Shown here in pieces: positions 22,527 through 30,263 of a stretch of 30,263 nt of DNA. The stretch is from an uncultured Collinsella sp. (GTDB taxonomy: Bacteria; Actinomycetota; Coriobacteriia; Coriobacteriales; Coriobacteriaceae). Positions within the stretch are counted from its first letter, which is position 1. Every line of letters begins with the position of its first letter. The notes below the pieces were generated by a model. The model did no database searches. It saw nothing but the letters and a program-made list of their open reading frames with translations, and was not told the DNA's origin. The DNA lies in NCBI GenBank assembly GCA_900541175.1, contig UQIT01000024.1:1-30263 (forward strand), read 5' to 3'. Both the position numbers and the translations under genes were made by a program.

Positions 22527-24326
22527 TTAAAGCCGCTGGCACACCGTAGCCACATGCTGCCCATCAAAACCGAACCCCCAGCGCATGCGACCCACGCCGG
22601 GGCGCGGCACACGGATTTCGTCGATGCCGTCGCGCTCTATGTCGAGCAGCGCCTGCACGGCCAGCAATTCCAGGCCCAGCGCATCCACACCGGGGTCATA
22701 CATCATGTTGATCGTTATCAGCGGACGTTCATCGAGCATACCAATCGTATCGGCTATGTCGAACACGGCGCCCGTAGGAAAAACCTGGATGTCGCAGCGA
22801 CCCGCGCCACACTTTCGCCTCGAGGCAGGATTGGCATAGCCCGGCAAGCCAAAGCAGAGCCCCTGCAAGAGCAGATGATATGGCAGTGGCGCATCTGGGT
22901 CGGTCGCACCGATTCCCGCATCTCCTAAGATGCGGCTTAGCGCCCGCCTCACGGTATCCTCGTTCCCATGGCACAGCCCGTCGCGAAACGCATCGACGTC
23001 TCGAATGTCTTCTGCAGCGCACTCAAACCACTCAATAATCACTAGACGCAAGGTCTGGCGAAGCTCGTTATTGGGCAATCGCAAAGCACGGAGGCGATCG
23101 CCATGCTCCGGCTCCTCAGTCATATCCGTCGTGAGAAAACCGGACAGATACAGCGCTGTCCACATGCCATCGTCAGGCGAGACATCTGGCTCTGCAGTGC
23201 CCAAACAAAGCGGGACCTCAGCGCACCCATGGGTCTCGAGCAAATCAAACAAGACCGAAAGGCGGTCGAGATTCCACCCGGCAACTACCCTACTCAGACA
23301 ATCGGCATATCCATACAGATCGGCACGCACAGGCGCCGTGCAGCCTCGGCCCAGAAAACCGATCACACGCTCTGGACTCGAGCAATAGGCCCTGCCAAAC
23401 CGATATCCCTCGAGCCATTCACGCGCATCATCCAGGTATTCCTCGCGCCCAGCATGATTCAACAGAGCCTCGACCTCGGCATCCGAAAAACCGAACCAAC
23501 GGTCACACCACGCCGACAGCGGCGTCGTCAGACAATACGAGCAGCCGCGCGAAGAAAGCGCCGCTTCGGCGGGACCGGAACACTCCCCCATCAGACACGT
23601 CAGCCGCAACGAATCGCGCGCAGTGGCAATGGCGTCAAACAGCGCACGGTCAAGTAGTTCTGCCGGATCGGCGTCGGAAGCGTCCCTCGCGCTCGCACGG
23701 CGAGACCACGCCGCATCGTACCCATCAACGAGCAATACAACCTGCTCATCGCAGGCAATCTCCAGCAGCTCTATGAGCACGCCAAGCACCGAGGCGACCT
23801 CATCCTCGCTCGCCGCGCCACGCGCAACGCGTTCGATGTGACGCACCTTGTCTCGAGCTAAATCCGGAGCCTCCAAAAGCGCCAGCAGACGAGCGCACTC
23901 GCCCGAAAGAGCATCGCGCACGACGTCGGCAATAGCGGCGCCACGCCTCGCAGCGCCAGAAAAGTCCAGCGATATCACCGGATAGCAAGCGTACTCATCC
24001 CGATAGCGCCCGCCGTCTGCATCCCAAATCTGAGCATCGGCAAACAAACGCTGACCAGCGCGACTGACCGCCGGACGCTCCAGAAAAGCCCTGAGCATCG
24101 ACAAGTTCATGCTCTTGCCAAAACCCTCGGGTCGACAGCACACCACAACGGACGCGTCGCAATCCAACACATCTGCAATAAACATGGTCTTGTCGACCAG
24201 CGTGCAGCAACCAAGAGCCTCCGCATAGTCGTGCATGCCAATGGGTAAAGCCGCATCGTCGGCACAGCCGATCAAACGCACGCCAAAGCCGGCAGCACAA
24301 CCATTATTTGCCTGTTCAGACACCAA
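22527..24326 (-). CDS. AAA-ATPase-like / PD-(D/E)XK-type protein with degenerate catalytic motifs
   Basis: 599 residues of the AAA-ATPase-like plus DUF1703-type family common in gut bacteria. The N-terminus has TLVDKTMFIADVL and a P-loop RPEGFGKSMNLSML (GK at 70-71). The Walker B reads VVLLVDGYD (201-204), where the family normally has DEYD: the Glu is Gly. The C-terminal nuclease-like domain keeps GRCD but shows VFDIAD where FEFK is usual, so the nuclease site is lost. Start is TTG 24326 or GTG 24323; AGGGGGA suits either. It converges with the GlfT-like gene with 24 bases between. Function of the family is unsettled; this copy may be a non-catalytic member. Confidence 0.8.
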   Translation of the reverse strand: MVSEQANNGCAAGFGVRLIGCADDAALPIGMHDYAEALGCCTLVDKTMFIADVLDCDASVVVCCRPEGFGKSMNLSMLRAFLERPAVSRAGQRLFADAQIWDADGGRYRDEYACYPVISLDFSGAARRGAAIADVVRDALSGECARLLALLEAPDLARDKVRHIERVARGAASEDEVASVLGVLIELLEIACDEQVVLLVDGYDAAWSRRASARDASDADPAELLDRALFDAIATARDSLRLTCLMGECSGPAEAALSSRGCSYCLTTPLSAWCDRWFGFSDAEVEALLNHAGREEYLDDAREWLEGYRFGRAYCSSPERVIGFLGRGCTAPVRADLYGYADCLSRVVAGWNLDRLSVLFDLLETHGCAEVPLCLGTAEPDVSPDDGMWTALYLSGFLTTDMTEEPEHGDRLRALRLPNNELRQTLRLVIIEWFECAAEDIRDVDAFRDGLCHGNEDTVRRALSRILGDAGIGATDPDAPLPYHLLLQGLCFGLPGYANPASRRKCGAGRCDIQVFPTGAVFDIADTIGMLDERPLITINMMYDPGVDALGLELLAVQALLDIERDGIDEIRVPRPGVGRMRWGFGFDGQHVATVCQRL

Positions 24327-24460
24327 AACGTTCCCCCTAAATCACAACACGGTGCCAATTGTAATGACCTCCTCGCGCGTACCGATGCCGCCGCGCGATC
24401 ATATCGGGCAACGGTAGCAACAAGAGGTGTGAGGGGGCACAACTAATCGTTGCGCAATCA

Positions 24461-25190
24461 GAACCACCCTTAAAAAGGGTGGTTTGCTCTTAGGGTATAA
24501 CCCACGGGCCCCGGGCTCGCGTCTAAAGGCGCGGGCCCGGACTTCGTCCAGGCCTAGTGCATCTTGACCCGTGGCGCGCCGGTCGAACCGGCGGGATCAC
24601 CCCCTCTTGAAGGGGTCCTCGTACTCCTTCACGCTCAGCTTGTCCAGCGCGATGTCGTGGGACTCCTGCTCCCTGACGTACTTGGCGATCGTCGCCTCGT
24701 TCAGGCCGACGGTGGACACGTAGTAGCCCTCCGCCCAGAACTTCCTGTTGCCGGACTTGTACTTGAGGTTGGCGTGCCTGTCGAATATCATCAGCGAGCT
24801 CTTCCCCTTCAGGTAGCCCATGACGCTCGCGACGCTGTACTTCGGCGGGATCGCCAGCAGCACGTGCACGTGGTCGGGCATCAGGTGCCCCTCGATTATC
24901 TCGATCCCCTTGTACTCGCACAGCTTCCTGAGGATCTCCCCTATGTCGCTCCTGATTTGGTTGTAGATCACTTTGCGCCTATACTTCGGCGTGAACACGA
25001 TGTGGTACTTGCACATCCACTTCGTGTGGGAAAGGCTGTAGGCCTTCTGGGCCATGGCGACCACCCCTTCGACTCGAATTCTTGACGGCCTGAACAATCG
25101 TCAATATCGGCCGGAGGGGTGGCTTTGTAAAGCCGTTTATCTCCACCCGCGTAGCGGGTGGTTTAAAGCTGGCCGCTGCGCGGCCAGCAG
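24461..25190 (-). mobile_element. IS200/IS605-group insertion sequence (tnpA only)
   Basis: The tnpA gene is flanked by the subterminal palindromes expected for this group. Downstream: AACCACCCTT/AAGGGTGGTT with loop AAA (24462-24484), the GCCGGT/ACCGGC hairpin near 24580-24594, and a long GC-rich hairpin near 24510-24540. Upstream: CCACCCGC/GCGGGTGG (25143-25161) and GCTGGCCGC/GCGGCCAGC (25168-25188). Both outer hairpins share CCACCC...GGGTGGTTT. No tnpB is present, so it is IS200-like. Exact cleavage ends were not fixed. Confidence 0.75.
24597..25055 (-). CDS. tnpA: IS200-type transposase TnpA (Y1 HUH endonuclease)
   Basis: 152 residues, the usual length. It starts MAQKAYSLSHTKWMCKYHIVFTPKYRRKVIY. 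The HUH pair is H62/H64 (DHVHVLL) and the catalytic Tyr is Y126 in ATIAKYVREQE; FWAEGYYVSTVGLNE is conserved. It transposes single-stranded DNA by cutting at subterminal hairpins. ATG 25055 with AAGGGG upstream is preferred to the 14-residue longer frame. It appears intact and so possibly active. It inserted just past the terminator of the surface-protein gene. Confidence 0.93.
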   Translation of the reverse strand: MAQKAYSLSHTKWMCKYHIVFTPKYRRKVIYNQIRSDIGEILRKLCEYKGIEIIEGHLMPDHVHVLLAIPPKYSVASVMGYLKGKSSLMIFDRHANLKYKSGNRKFWAEGYYVSTVGLNEATIAKYVREQESHDIALDKLSVKEYEDPFKRG

Positions 25191-25202
25191 ACTAAAGTCT
25201 TG

Positions 25203-25241
25203 AAACAAAACGGGGCCCGATGCATTCGCACCGGACCCCGT
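25203..25241 (-). terminator. Terminator of the surface-protein gene
   Basis: On the minus strand ACGGGGTCCGGTGC, a short loop and GCATCGGGCCCCGT form a long GC-rich stem (25210-25241) followed by TTTTGTTT, about 35 bases after the stop. Confidence 0.8.
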
Positions 25242-25273
25242 CCCAACTCTTTAATTATCTAGCAACCAAGAGG

Positions 25274-27049
25274 CTACTCCTCAGAGTCGTCCTCCCCAGA
25301 AGCTTTCTTCTGCTGATCGAGCTTATGCTTACCACTTACGATAGACGTAGCGCCCAGCGTAGCCAAGCTCGCGCTGGCAAGGCTCGCCATCACAATCAGA
25401 TCGCCCGTCTTGGGCATATTGCCGCCAGATGACTTGGTTGTGGTGGTCGTAGTGGTCACCGTTTTGGAGTCATTTTGCTCCTGGACCTGGTTGTCGGTGT
25501 TGCCCTTACCGCCGTCCTCGCCCTGCTGCTTTCCGTCCTCGGTCTTGTCCTTGTTCTCGTCCTTCTTCTGAGCGGATTTGTCGCCCTTCTCATCAGAGCT
25601 AGGACCCTTATCGGATTCAGCCTTCTCGGAAGCCTTGTCCTTGGAGTCGCCCTTTGCGGACTCGGTCTTTTCCGTGGAAACCTGATCAGAGTTGTCCTTG
25701 TTCTGAGTCGAGCCATTATTGACGCCAGCCATCAGCGAAGAGCCCAGCGTAGAACCAAGCTGCACGGAGAAAGAAGGCTTCTTGTCCGGCGAAGCAACGG
25801 GAGCGTCCGGCGCCTTATTCGAGTCGTCCTTGGAATCATCGGAATCAGGCGTTACATCAGAGCCGGAGCCATTGTTAGAGCCGGTGCCAACGGACGAATC
25901 GCTCGAGCCGGTAGATGAGTTAGAGGTGTCAGCGTCGGTCGAACCAGAAGCGTCGCTGTCCGTATTGCCGACAGAGCTTGAAGACGAATCGCCCGCAGCA
26001 GAGCCGTTCGAATTGGAGCCGTTCGGGGCAGAGCCGTCGTTGGTAGTGCCGCCAGCAGAGCCATTACCGTCAGCATCGGTCGAGGGCGCATCCATCCTGT
26101 CATCGTTGACATCGTCACTCGAGCCGTCATTCGAATCAGGTGTCGGCGAGGGCGCCGGCGTAGGCTCGGGCTGCTCGGGCGTCGCGGCGGCAGCCTCGTC
26201 CTCAGCGATATAAACCAAGCAGTCCTTTAGCTCATTGCGGTAGCGGTTCTTCCAGCCCTCGTGGTACTGGGGCTGGCTTGCATACTTGGTCGCCACGTTA
26301 TTGACCACGCTGTTGGAAAGCGCCGTCACAAACTCGCGGTCGGACATATCGTTGGAAAGATTCGCCCAGCGGAAAAAGTCCCTGCAGCCACCGGTGCCGC
26401 ACATGTTGGTAATGCTCCACACCATGCCCTTGACGCAATCGGCGCGGCCCGAAATATCAATACCCAGGCCGCTCTTGAGCCACGCCTCGGTCACCGCATA
26501 GTACGAGTTGTACGCATAGGCATCTTGAAGTGCTGAGAACTCAACAGGATCGGTGTTATACGCACCTTGGAAGGCATCCTGAGCGATATGGCCCAACTCG
26601 GTGAGCTGGCCGTTCTCGTACATGGCATTGCTCGTGTTGGAAATCTCGCTGCCGCGATCAATCGCATCCTTGAGCATGCTGTATTTTTCGGGGCTGTAGT
26701 TGTAAACCTGCTTCATAAACGGAATGAGCGACCAACGACGGTCGAACTGGTAATAGCCCAGTGCGTTATAGCCGTCACCATACGAAAATCCCTGGTTATA
26801 GTTGCCGTGGCTCTCGTATTTGGTGAAGTACTTCATCTCGGCGGTCACGTTGACAAACGAAACACCCTGAACCGACCTCAGCACGCCCGAGAAGGACTGC
26901 TGGGTGTAGAGACCCTTATCGATATCGGTGGCATCCGAGGCAACGCCCGGCGTGGGCTCCTCGGCAGCGGCGGGTGCCGGCGCGGAAACGGCGCCAAACG
27001 AAAGCGCCAGCGTCAGGCCCGCGACAATAGCAGAATGCTTGGGCTGCAT
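25274..27049 (-). CDS. Sortase-anchored surface protein with lysozyme-like N-terminal domain
   Basis: 591 residues. A signal peptide (1-29, ending APAAAEE) is followed by a globular domain (about 35-285) with FTKYESHGNYNQGFSYGDGYNALGYYQFDRRW. The ESxGNY...GYYQF pattern recalls lysozyme-like or phage tail muramidase domains, with Glu in KYESHG a candidate acid; this is a weak resemblance. Residues about 290-540 are a Ser/Asp/Asn/Gly- then Lys/Asp/Glu-rich stalk. The end carries MPKTGD (about 545), a hydrophobic helix and KHKLDQQKK, i.e. an LPXTG-like sorting signal with Met in place of Leu, followed by an unusual acidic tail (GEDDSEE). GGGAGGAT precedes the ATG. It is likely wall-linked; an activity on peptidoglycan is a hypothesis. 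Confidence 0.85.
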   Translation of the reverse strand: MQPKHSAIVAGLTLALSFGAVSAPAPAAAEEPTPGVASDATDIDKGLYTQQSFSGVLRSVQGVSFVNVTAEMKYFTKYESHGNYNQGFSYGDGYNALGYYQFDRRWSLIPFMKQVYNYSPEKYSMLKDAIDRGSEISNTSNAMYENGQLTELGHIAQDAFQGAYNTDPVEFSALQDAYAYNSYYAVTEAWLKSGLGIDISGRADCVKGMVWSITNMCGTGGCRDFFRWANLSNDMSDREFVTALSNSVVNNVATKYASQPQYHEGWKNRYRNELKDCLVYIAEDEAAAATPEQPEPTPAPSPTPDSNDGSSDDVNDDRMDAPSTDADGNGSAGGTTNDGSAPNGSNSNGSAAGDSSSSSVGNTDSDASGSTDADTSNSSTGSSDSSVGTGSNNGSGSDVTPDSDDSKDDSNKAPDAPVASPDKKPSFSVQLGSTLGSSLMAGVNNGSTQNKDNSDQVSTEKTESAKGDSKDKASEKAESDKGPSSDEKGDKSAQKKDENKDKTEDGKQQGEDGGKGNTDNQVQEQNDSKTVTTTTTTTKSSGGNMPKTGDLIVMASLASASLATLGATSIVSGKHKLDQQKKASGEDDSEE

Positions 27050-27186
27050 AAGATCCTCCCTGCATGGTGTAGTTAAAGTTCAGTTTGCAAAGATAAAATA
27101 AGTATTGCAGCTCGCCCGTTGTTGCACAACAACCCCTCGGTAAACGGCAACAACCCTCCGCGAAATCTTAAGGAATTGCGCTCAAC

Positions 27187-27618
27187 CTACAATTTGATGT
27201 CGAAGTTGATCTCGGGGACGGCGGCCAGGTCGGCCAACGTCACGCCGTCGACGTACTTTTCGATCACGTCATCCAGACCGCGCCAGAACTTGACGGTCGA
27301 GCACAAATCGCTGCGGGTGCAGCTGTTGTCGATGCCGTCGCACGCCACGGGCGCCGTGCTGCCCTCGACAGCGCGCAGGATGTCGCCAGCACGCACCTCG
27401 GCCGGGTCCTTGGCCATCATGTAGCCGCCGCCCTTGCCGCGCACGCTCTTAAGCAGGCCCGCCTTCATAAGCGGACGAACCAGCTGCTCCAGATACTTTT
27501 GCGAGATATGCTCGCGGTCGGCAACCTCGCGCAGAGCAATCTTGCCCTCGGCGTCACCGAGCGCCGCGATATAGATCATCAGCCGGAGGGCATAGCGGCC
27601 CTTGGAAGAAATGAGCAT
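27187..27618 (-). CDS. Rrf2-family Fe-S regulator (SufR/IscR-like)
   Basis: 143 residues. The winged helix MLISSKGRYALRLMIYIAAL...ISQKYLEQLVRPLMKAGLLKSVRGKGGGY is diagnostic for Rrf2. Three Cys, C93, C100 and C106 (CX6CX5C), are placed like the [2Fe-2S] ligands of IscR. ATG 27618 has a GGAGGG site; the frame's upstream extension would cross the operators and is rejected. It is divergent from sufCBD and probably senses Fe-S status and represses the suf genes and itself. The name sufR/iscR is not given because several Rrf2 types share these traits. Confidence 0.9.
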   Translation of the reverse strand: MLISSKGRYALRLMIYIAALGDAEGKIALREVADREHISQKYLEQLVRPLMKAGLLKSVRGKGGGYMMAKDPAEVRAGDILRAVEGSTAPVACDGIDNSCTRSDLCSTVKFWRGLDDVIEKYVDGVTLADLAAVPEINFDIKL

Positions 27619-27638
27619 ACCTACCCTCCCATCGCATC

Positions 27639-27713
27639 TGGGACAACATAACCAGGTTTGTTTGTCCCAAATCTTAAGTAAGTGGGACAAACACAACAGG
27701 TTATTTTGTCCCA
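27639..27713. promoter_or_regulatory. Two operator-like dyads between rrf2 and suf genes
   Basis: Two 31-bp elements (27639-27669 and 27683-27713) each have arms TGGGACAA(A/C) and TTTGTCCCA around a 13-base centre containing AAC(C)AGGTT. Their starts are 44 bases apart, about four helix turns. Placement suggests binding by the Rrf2 protein in front of its own gene. Confidence 0.65.
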
Positions 27714-27733
27714 GAATTTGAAAAGTCGAGTGG

Positions 27734-27778
27734 ATTAGTCGGGTTTTCCCTTGACTAACGCCGAACCCATAGTAACTT
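27734..27778 (+). promoter_or_regulatory. Promoter of the suf operon
   Basis: TTGACT (27751-27756) and TAACTT (27773-27778), spaced by 16 bases, fit a -35/-10 pair about 65 bases before sufC. An inverted repeat TTAGTC/GACTAA (27735-27740 and 27753-27758) overlaps the -35 and may be another regulatory site. Confidence 0.45.
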
Positions 27779-27842
27779 TATTCCGAGAAGATTCCTAGGG
27801 TTTAGTACACCTATGAGTACACCATATACAGAGAGGGACAGC

Positions 27843-28643
27843 ATGAGCGCAAATCCGCTGCTTTCCATCGAAGGTCTGACCGCCTCCGTGGACGAGAAGA
27901 CCATCCTCCACAACGTCAACCTCAACGTCGCCGCCGGCGAGACCCACGTGCTGATGGGACCCAACGGCGCCGGCAAGTCCACCCTCGGCCACCTGGTCAT
28001 GGGCGACCCCGTCTACACGGTCAACGACGGCCGCATCGTCTTTGACGGCCAGGACATCACCGAGCTCACCACCGACAAGCGTTCGCGCGCCGGCCTGTTC
28101 CTGAGCTTCCAGGCCCCGGTCGAGATTCCGGGCGTGCCACTGTCGAGCTTTTTGCGCGCCAGCATCGCCGGCCGCCCCGGCCTGGAGATGAAGGGCAAGG
28201 AGTTCCGCCGTCGCGTCAAGGAGCTCGCGGCCGAGCTCAACATGGATACCGCCTACCTCAACCGCGAGCTGGGCGTGGGCTTCTCGGGCGGCGAGAAAAA
28301 GAAGGTCGAAATGCTCCAGCTTCTGCTGCTGCAGCCCAAGCTGGCCATCCTGGACGAGACTGACTCCGGCCTGGACGTCGACGCCCTTTCCACCGTCAGT
28401 CATGGCATGGACGCCTACCGCAAGAGCTGCGACGGCTCCATGCTCATCATCACGCACAACACGCGCATCTTGGAGCACCTGGATGTCGACCGCGTCCACG
28501 TTATGGTCAAGGGCCACATCGTGCGCGAGGACGACGCCTCGCTCATCCCCTGGATCGACAAGAACGGCTTTGAGACCTTCGAGCGCGAGGCCGCCGAGCA
28601 GCGCGCCCAGGCCGAGTCGGCCGCTGCCGAGCAGCAGGCGTAA
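27843..28643 (+). CDS. sufC: SufC, Fe-S cluster assembly ATPase
   Basis: 266 residues, ABC-type ATPase: Walker A GPNGAGKS (39-46), FLSFQAPVEIPGV typical for SufC, signature FSGGEKKK (about 146) and Walker B LAILDETDSGLDVD. SufC drives the SufBCD scaffold on which Fe-S clusters are built in the cytoplasm. ATG 27843 follows GAGAGGGA at a good distance; the ATG at 27813 has no ribosome site. sufB follows after 12 bases. Confidence 0.97.
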   Translation: MSANPLLSIEGLTASVDEKTILHNVNLNVAAGETHVLMGPNGAGKSTLGHLVMGDPVYTVNDGRIVFDGQDITELTTDKRSRAGLFLSFQAPVEIPGVPLSSFLRASIAGRPGLEMKGKEFRRRVKELAAELNMDTAYLNRELGVGFSGGEKKKVEMLQLLLLQPKLAILDETDSGLDVDALSTVSHGMDAYRKSCDGSMLIITHNTRILEHLDVDRVHVMVKGHIVREDDASLIPWIDKNGFETFEREAAEQRAQAESAAAEQQA

Positions 28644-28655
28644 AGGGGCGACGCA

Positions 28656-30092
28656 ATGACCAAGAACCGCACCGAGGTCGCGGACATCGACCGCAGCCTC
28701 TACGACTTCACCTATGGCGAGGAGGGATTCGAGCGCCTCGACGCCGGAATCACGCCCGACATCGTGCGCGAGATCAGCGCCAAAAAGGACGAGCCGCAGT
28801 GGATGCTCGACCTGCGCCTCAAGTCCCTCGAGATTTTTAATCGTTTTCCCGACCCGACGTGGGGTCCCTCCATCGAGGGCCTGGACATGGACAACATCGT
28901 CACCTACGTCAAGCCCAACACCGACCAAAAGCACGACTGGGAGTCGGTGCCCGACGACATCAAGAACACCTTTGAGCGCCTAGGTATCCCCGAGGCCGAG
29001 CGCAGCTACCTGGCGGGCGTCGGCGCGCAGTACGACTCCGAGCTCGTCTACCACAACATGCAGGACACCGCGTCCAAGATGGGCATCGTCTACTCCGGCA
29101 TCGAGGAGGCCCTGCACGACCCGCAGTGGGAGCCGCTCATCCACGAGAAGTTCATGACGCTCATCCCGCCCACCGACCACAAGTTTGCGGCCCTGCACGG
29201 TGCTGTGTGGTCGGGTGGCTCGTTTGTCTACGTGCCCAAGGGCACCAAGCTCGACTTCCCGCTGCAGAGCTACTTCCGCCTCAACGCCAAGGGTGCCGGC
29301 CAGTTTGAACACACGCTCATCATCGTCGAGGACGATGCCGACCTGCACTTTATCGAGGGTTGTTCCGCGCCCAAGTACAACGTGGCCAACCTCCACGCCG
29401 GCGCCGTCGAGCTCTTTGTGGGCAAGCGTGCGCACCTGCGCTACTCGACCATCGAGAACTGGTCCAAGAACATGTACAACCTCAACACCAAGCGTGCGCG
29501 CGTGGACGAGGACGGAGACATCGAATGGATCAGCGGCTCCTTCGGCAGCCACGTGGGCTACCTCAAACTGGCCCACGGGGCCTCCCTCTACCCCATGAGC
29601 GTGCTCAACGGCCGCCGCGCCCGCTCGAGCTTTACCGGCATCACCTTTGCCGGCGCCGGACAGAACCTCGACACCGGCTGTAAGGTCGTGCTCAACGCGC
29701 CCGAGACCTCGGCAACCGTCGAGACCAAGGGCATCTCCAAGAGCGGCGGCATCCAGACGTTCCGCAGCTCTATCGTTGCCACACCCAAGGCCGAGGGCTC
29801 CAAGGCAACCGTGAGCTGCCAGTCGCTGATGCTCGACGACCAGAGCCGCTCCGACACTATTCCGGCCATGGACATCCGCGCCAAGAACGTCGACATCGGC
29901 CACGAGGCAACTATCGGCCGCATCGGCGACGATAAGGTATTCTACCTGATGAGCCGCGGTATCTCGGAGGAAGAGGCCCGTACCATGATCGTCAACGGCT
30001 TTGCCAACCCGGTCTCCAAGGAGCTGCCGCTGGAGTACGCCGTCGAGATGAACAACCTGATCAAGCTCGAGATGGAAGGGGCGATCGGATAA
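28656..30092 (+). CDS. sufB: SufB, Fe-S cluster scaffold protein
   Basis: 478 residues, typical for SufB. Family blocks are clear: KKDEPQWMLDLRLKSLEIF, VWSGGSFVYVPKG, HFIEGCSAPKY, NMYNLNTKRA, the beta-helix core TGCKVVLNAPETS, DDQSRSDTIPAMDI, HEATIGRI and LMSRGISEEEA. It forms the SufBC2D scaffold with SufC and SufD. AAGGGGCGAC precedes the ATG. The stop overlaps the sufD start (TAATG). Confidence 0.97.
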   Translation: MTKNRTEVADIDRSLYDFTYGEEGFERLDAGITPDIVREISAKKDEPQWMLDLRLKSLEIFNRFPDPTWGPSIEGLDMDNIVTYVKPNTDQKHDWESVPDDIKNTFERLGIPEAERSYLAGVGAQYDSELVYHNMQDTASKMGIVYSGIEEALHDPQWEPLIHEKFMTLIPPTDHKFAALHGAVWSGGSFVYVPKGTKLDFPLQSYFRLNAKGAGQFEHTLIIVEDDADLHFIEGCSAPKYNVANLHAGAVELFVGKRAHLRYSTIENWSKNMYNLNTKRARVDEDGDIEWISGSFGSHVGYLKLAHGASLYPMSVLNGRRARSSFTGITFAGAGQNLDTGCKVVLNAPETSATVETKGISKSGGIQTFRSSIVATPKAEGSKATVSCQSLMLDDQSRSDTIPAMDIRAKNVDIGHEATIGRIGDDKVFYLMSRGISEEEARTMIVNGFANPVSKELPLEYAVEMNNLIKLEMEGAIG

Positions 30093-30263
30093 TGAAACAG
30101 GAAACCAACACCGCTGCTACCACGCTCGAGCAGGTCAACGCGATGCCCGCGGCAACCTGGGGCTGGTTGAAAATGAACCAGACCAAGCTCGAGCTCTCTG
30201 ACGAGCTTGCCGCCGCTCCCGCCGAGACCGTTAAGGTTGAGGGCTTGGACGAGCAGTTTGCTG
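30092..30263 (+). CDS. sufD: SufD, Fe-S assembly protein (partial, 5' end only)
   Basis: ATG 30092 overlaps the sufB stop, so the two are coupled. The 57 visible residues include LEQVNAMPAATWGWLKMNQ, a SufD-like N-terminus (PxxTWxxLKxN). It runs off the window. Position after sufC and sufB supports the call. Confidence 0.85.
   Translation, partial: MKQETNTAATTLEQVNAMPAATWGWLKMNQTKLELSDELAAAPAETVKVEGLDEQFA

Noticed and set aside
24578..24594. tRNA T-arm-like GGTCGAACC
   Set aside because: No cloverleaf around it; it is one of the IS200 end hairpins.
27118..27133. GTTGTTG/CAACAAC palindrome between the surface-protein and rrf2 genes
   Set aside because: Short and without a T-run; could be a weak site but nothing supports a function.
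27795..28934. 379-codon minus-strand frame over sufC and sufB
   Set aside because: Antisense shadow of two certain genes.
28980..29903. 307-codon minus-strand frame inside sufB
   Set aside because: Val/Gly/Ala/Asp-rich antisense shadow of sufB.

Overview
The window reads as chromosome of a human-gut Coriobacteriia, most likely Collinsella or a close relative. This is inference from gene style: moderately high GC, a Rrf2-sufC-sufB-sufD cluster, a large cell-wall glycosyltransferase (GT) operon, an MPKTG-anchored surface protein, an IS200-type TnpA and small HTH proteins of a kind typical of that class. No database search was possible. No tRNA, rRNA or CRISPR array was seen.

Layout. (1) 1-2138, minus: secreted N-acetylmuramoyl-L-alanine amidase, cut by the window edge, with near-identical 91-codon C-terminal repeats. 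(2) About 2.6-13.0 kb: an accessory island rich in defence genes and gene wrecks. It holds a gene remnant and terminator, a frameshifted IS3-type element, a trypsin-like peptidase with a small HTH gene (minus), a short ORF, a SIR2-HerA pair (plus), a terminator, a truncated GT copy, a 19-residue hydrophobic peptide gene that looks like a type I toxin, a strongly structured leader or ncRNA, a RhuM-Fic protein, an AbiEi/AbiEii pair with a 19-bp inverted repeat in its promoter, and a headless AAA ATPase. (3) 13.2-20.1 kb, minus: five GT2 genes in one tight operon whose first four genes look like a duplicated two-gene unit. (4) 20.2-22.5 kb, plus: an acyltransferase-3 membrane protein, divergent from the GT operon and sharing its promoter region, then a GlfT-like GT. 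(5) 22.5-24.3 kb, minus: an AAA-ATPase-like/PD-(D/E)XK-type protein that has lost key residues. (6) 24.46-25.2 kb: an IS200-type element. (7) 25.3-27.0 kb, minus: a large sortase-anchored surface protein. (8) 27.2 kb to the end: an Rrf2 regulator divergent from sufC-sufB-sufD, with two 31-bp operator-like dyads between them.

How it fits together. The GT operon, acyltransferase and GlfT-like enzyme probably build and decorate a cell-wall or capsular polysaccharide. The amidase and the anchored protein act on or sit in the same envelope. The island between amidase and GT operon is a turnover hotspot: a GT C-terminal fragment (9.17-9.63 kb) and the same part of the intact GT (13.16-13.65 kb) bracket the peptide/RNA/Fic/AbiE block in the same orientation. 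The most notable candidates for something undescribed are the hydrophobic-peptide locus with a sequestered ribosome binding site next to the three-hairpin RNA, and the SIR2-HerA pair set back to back with a peptidase and HTH gene.
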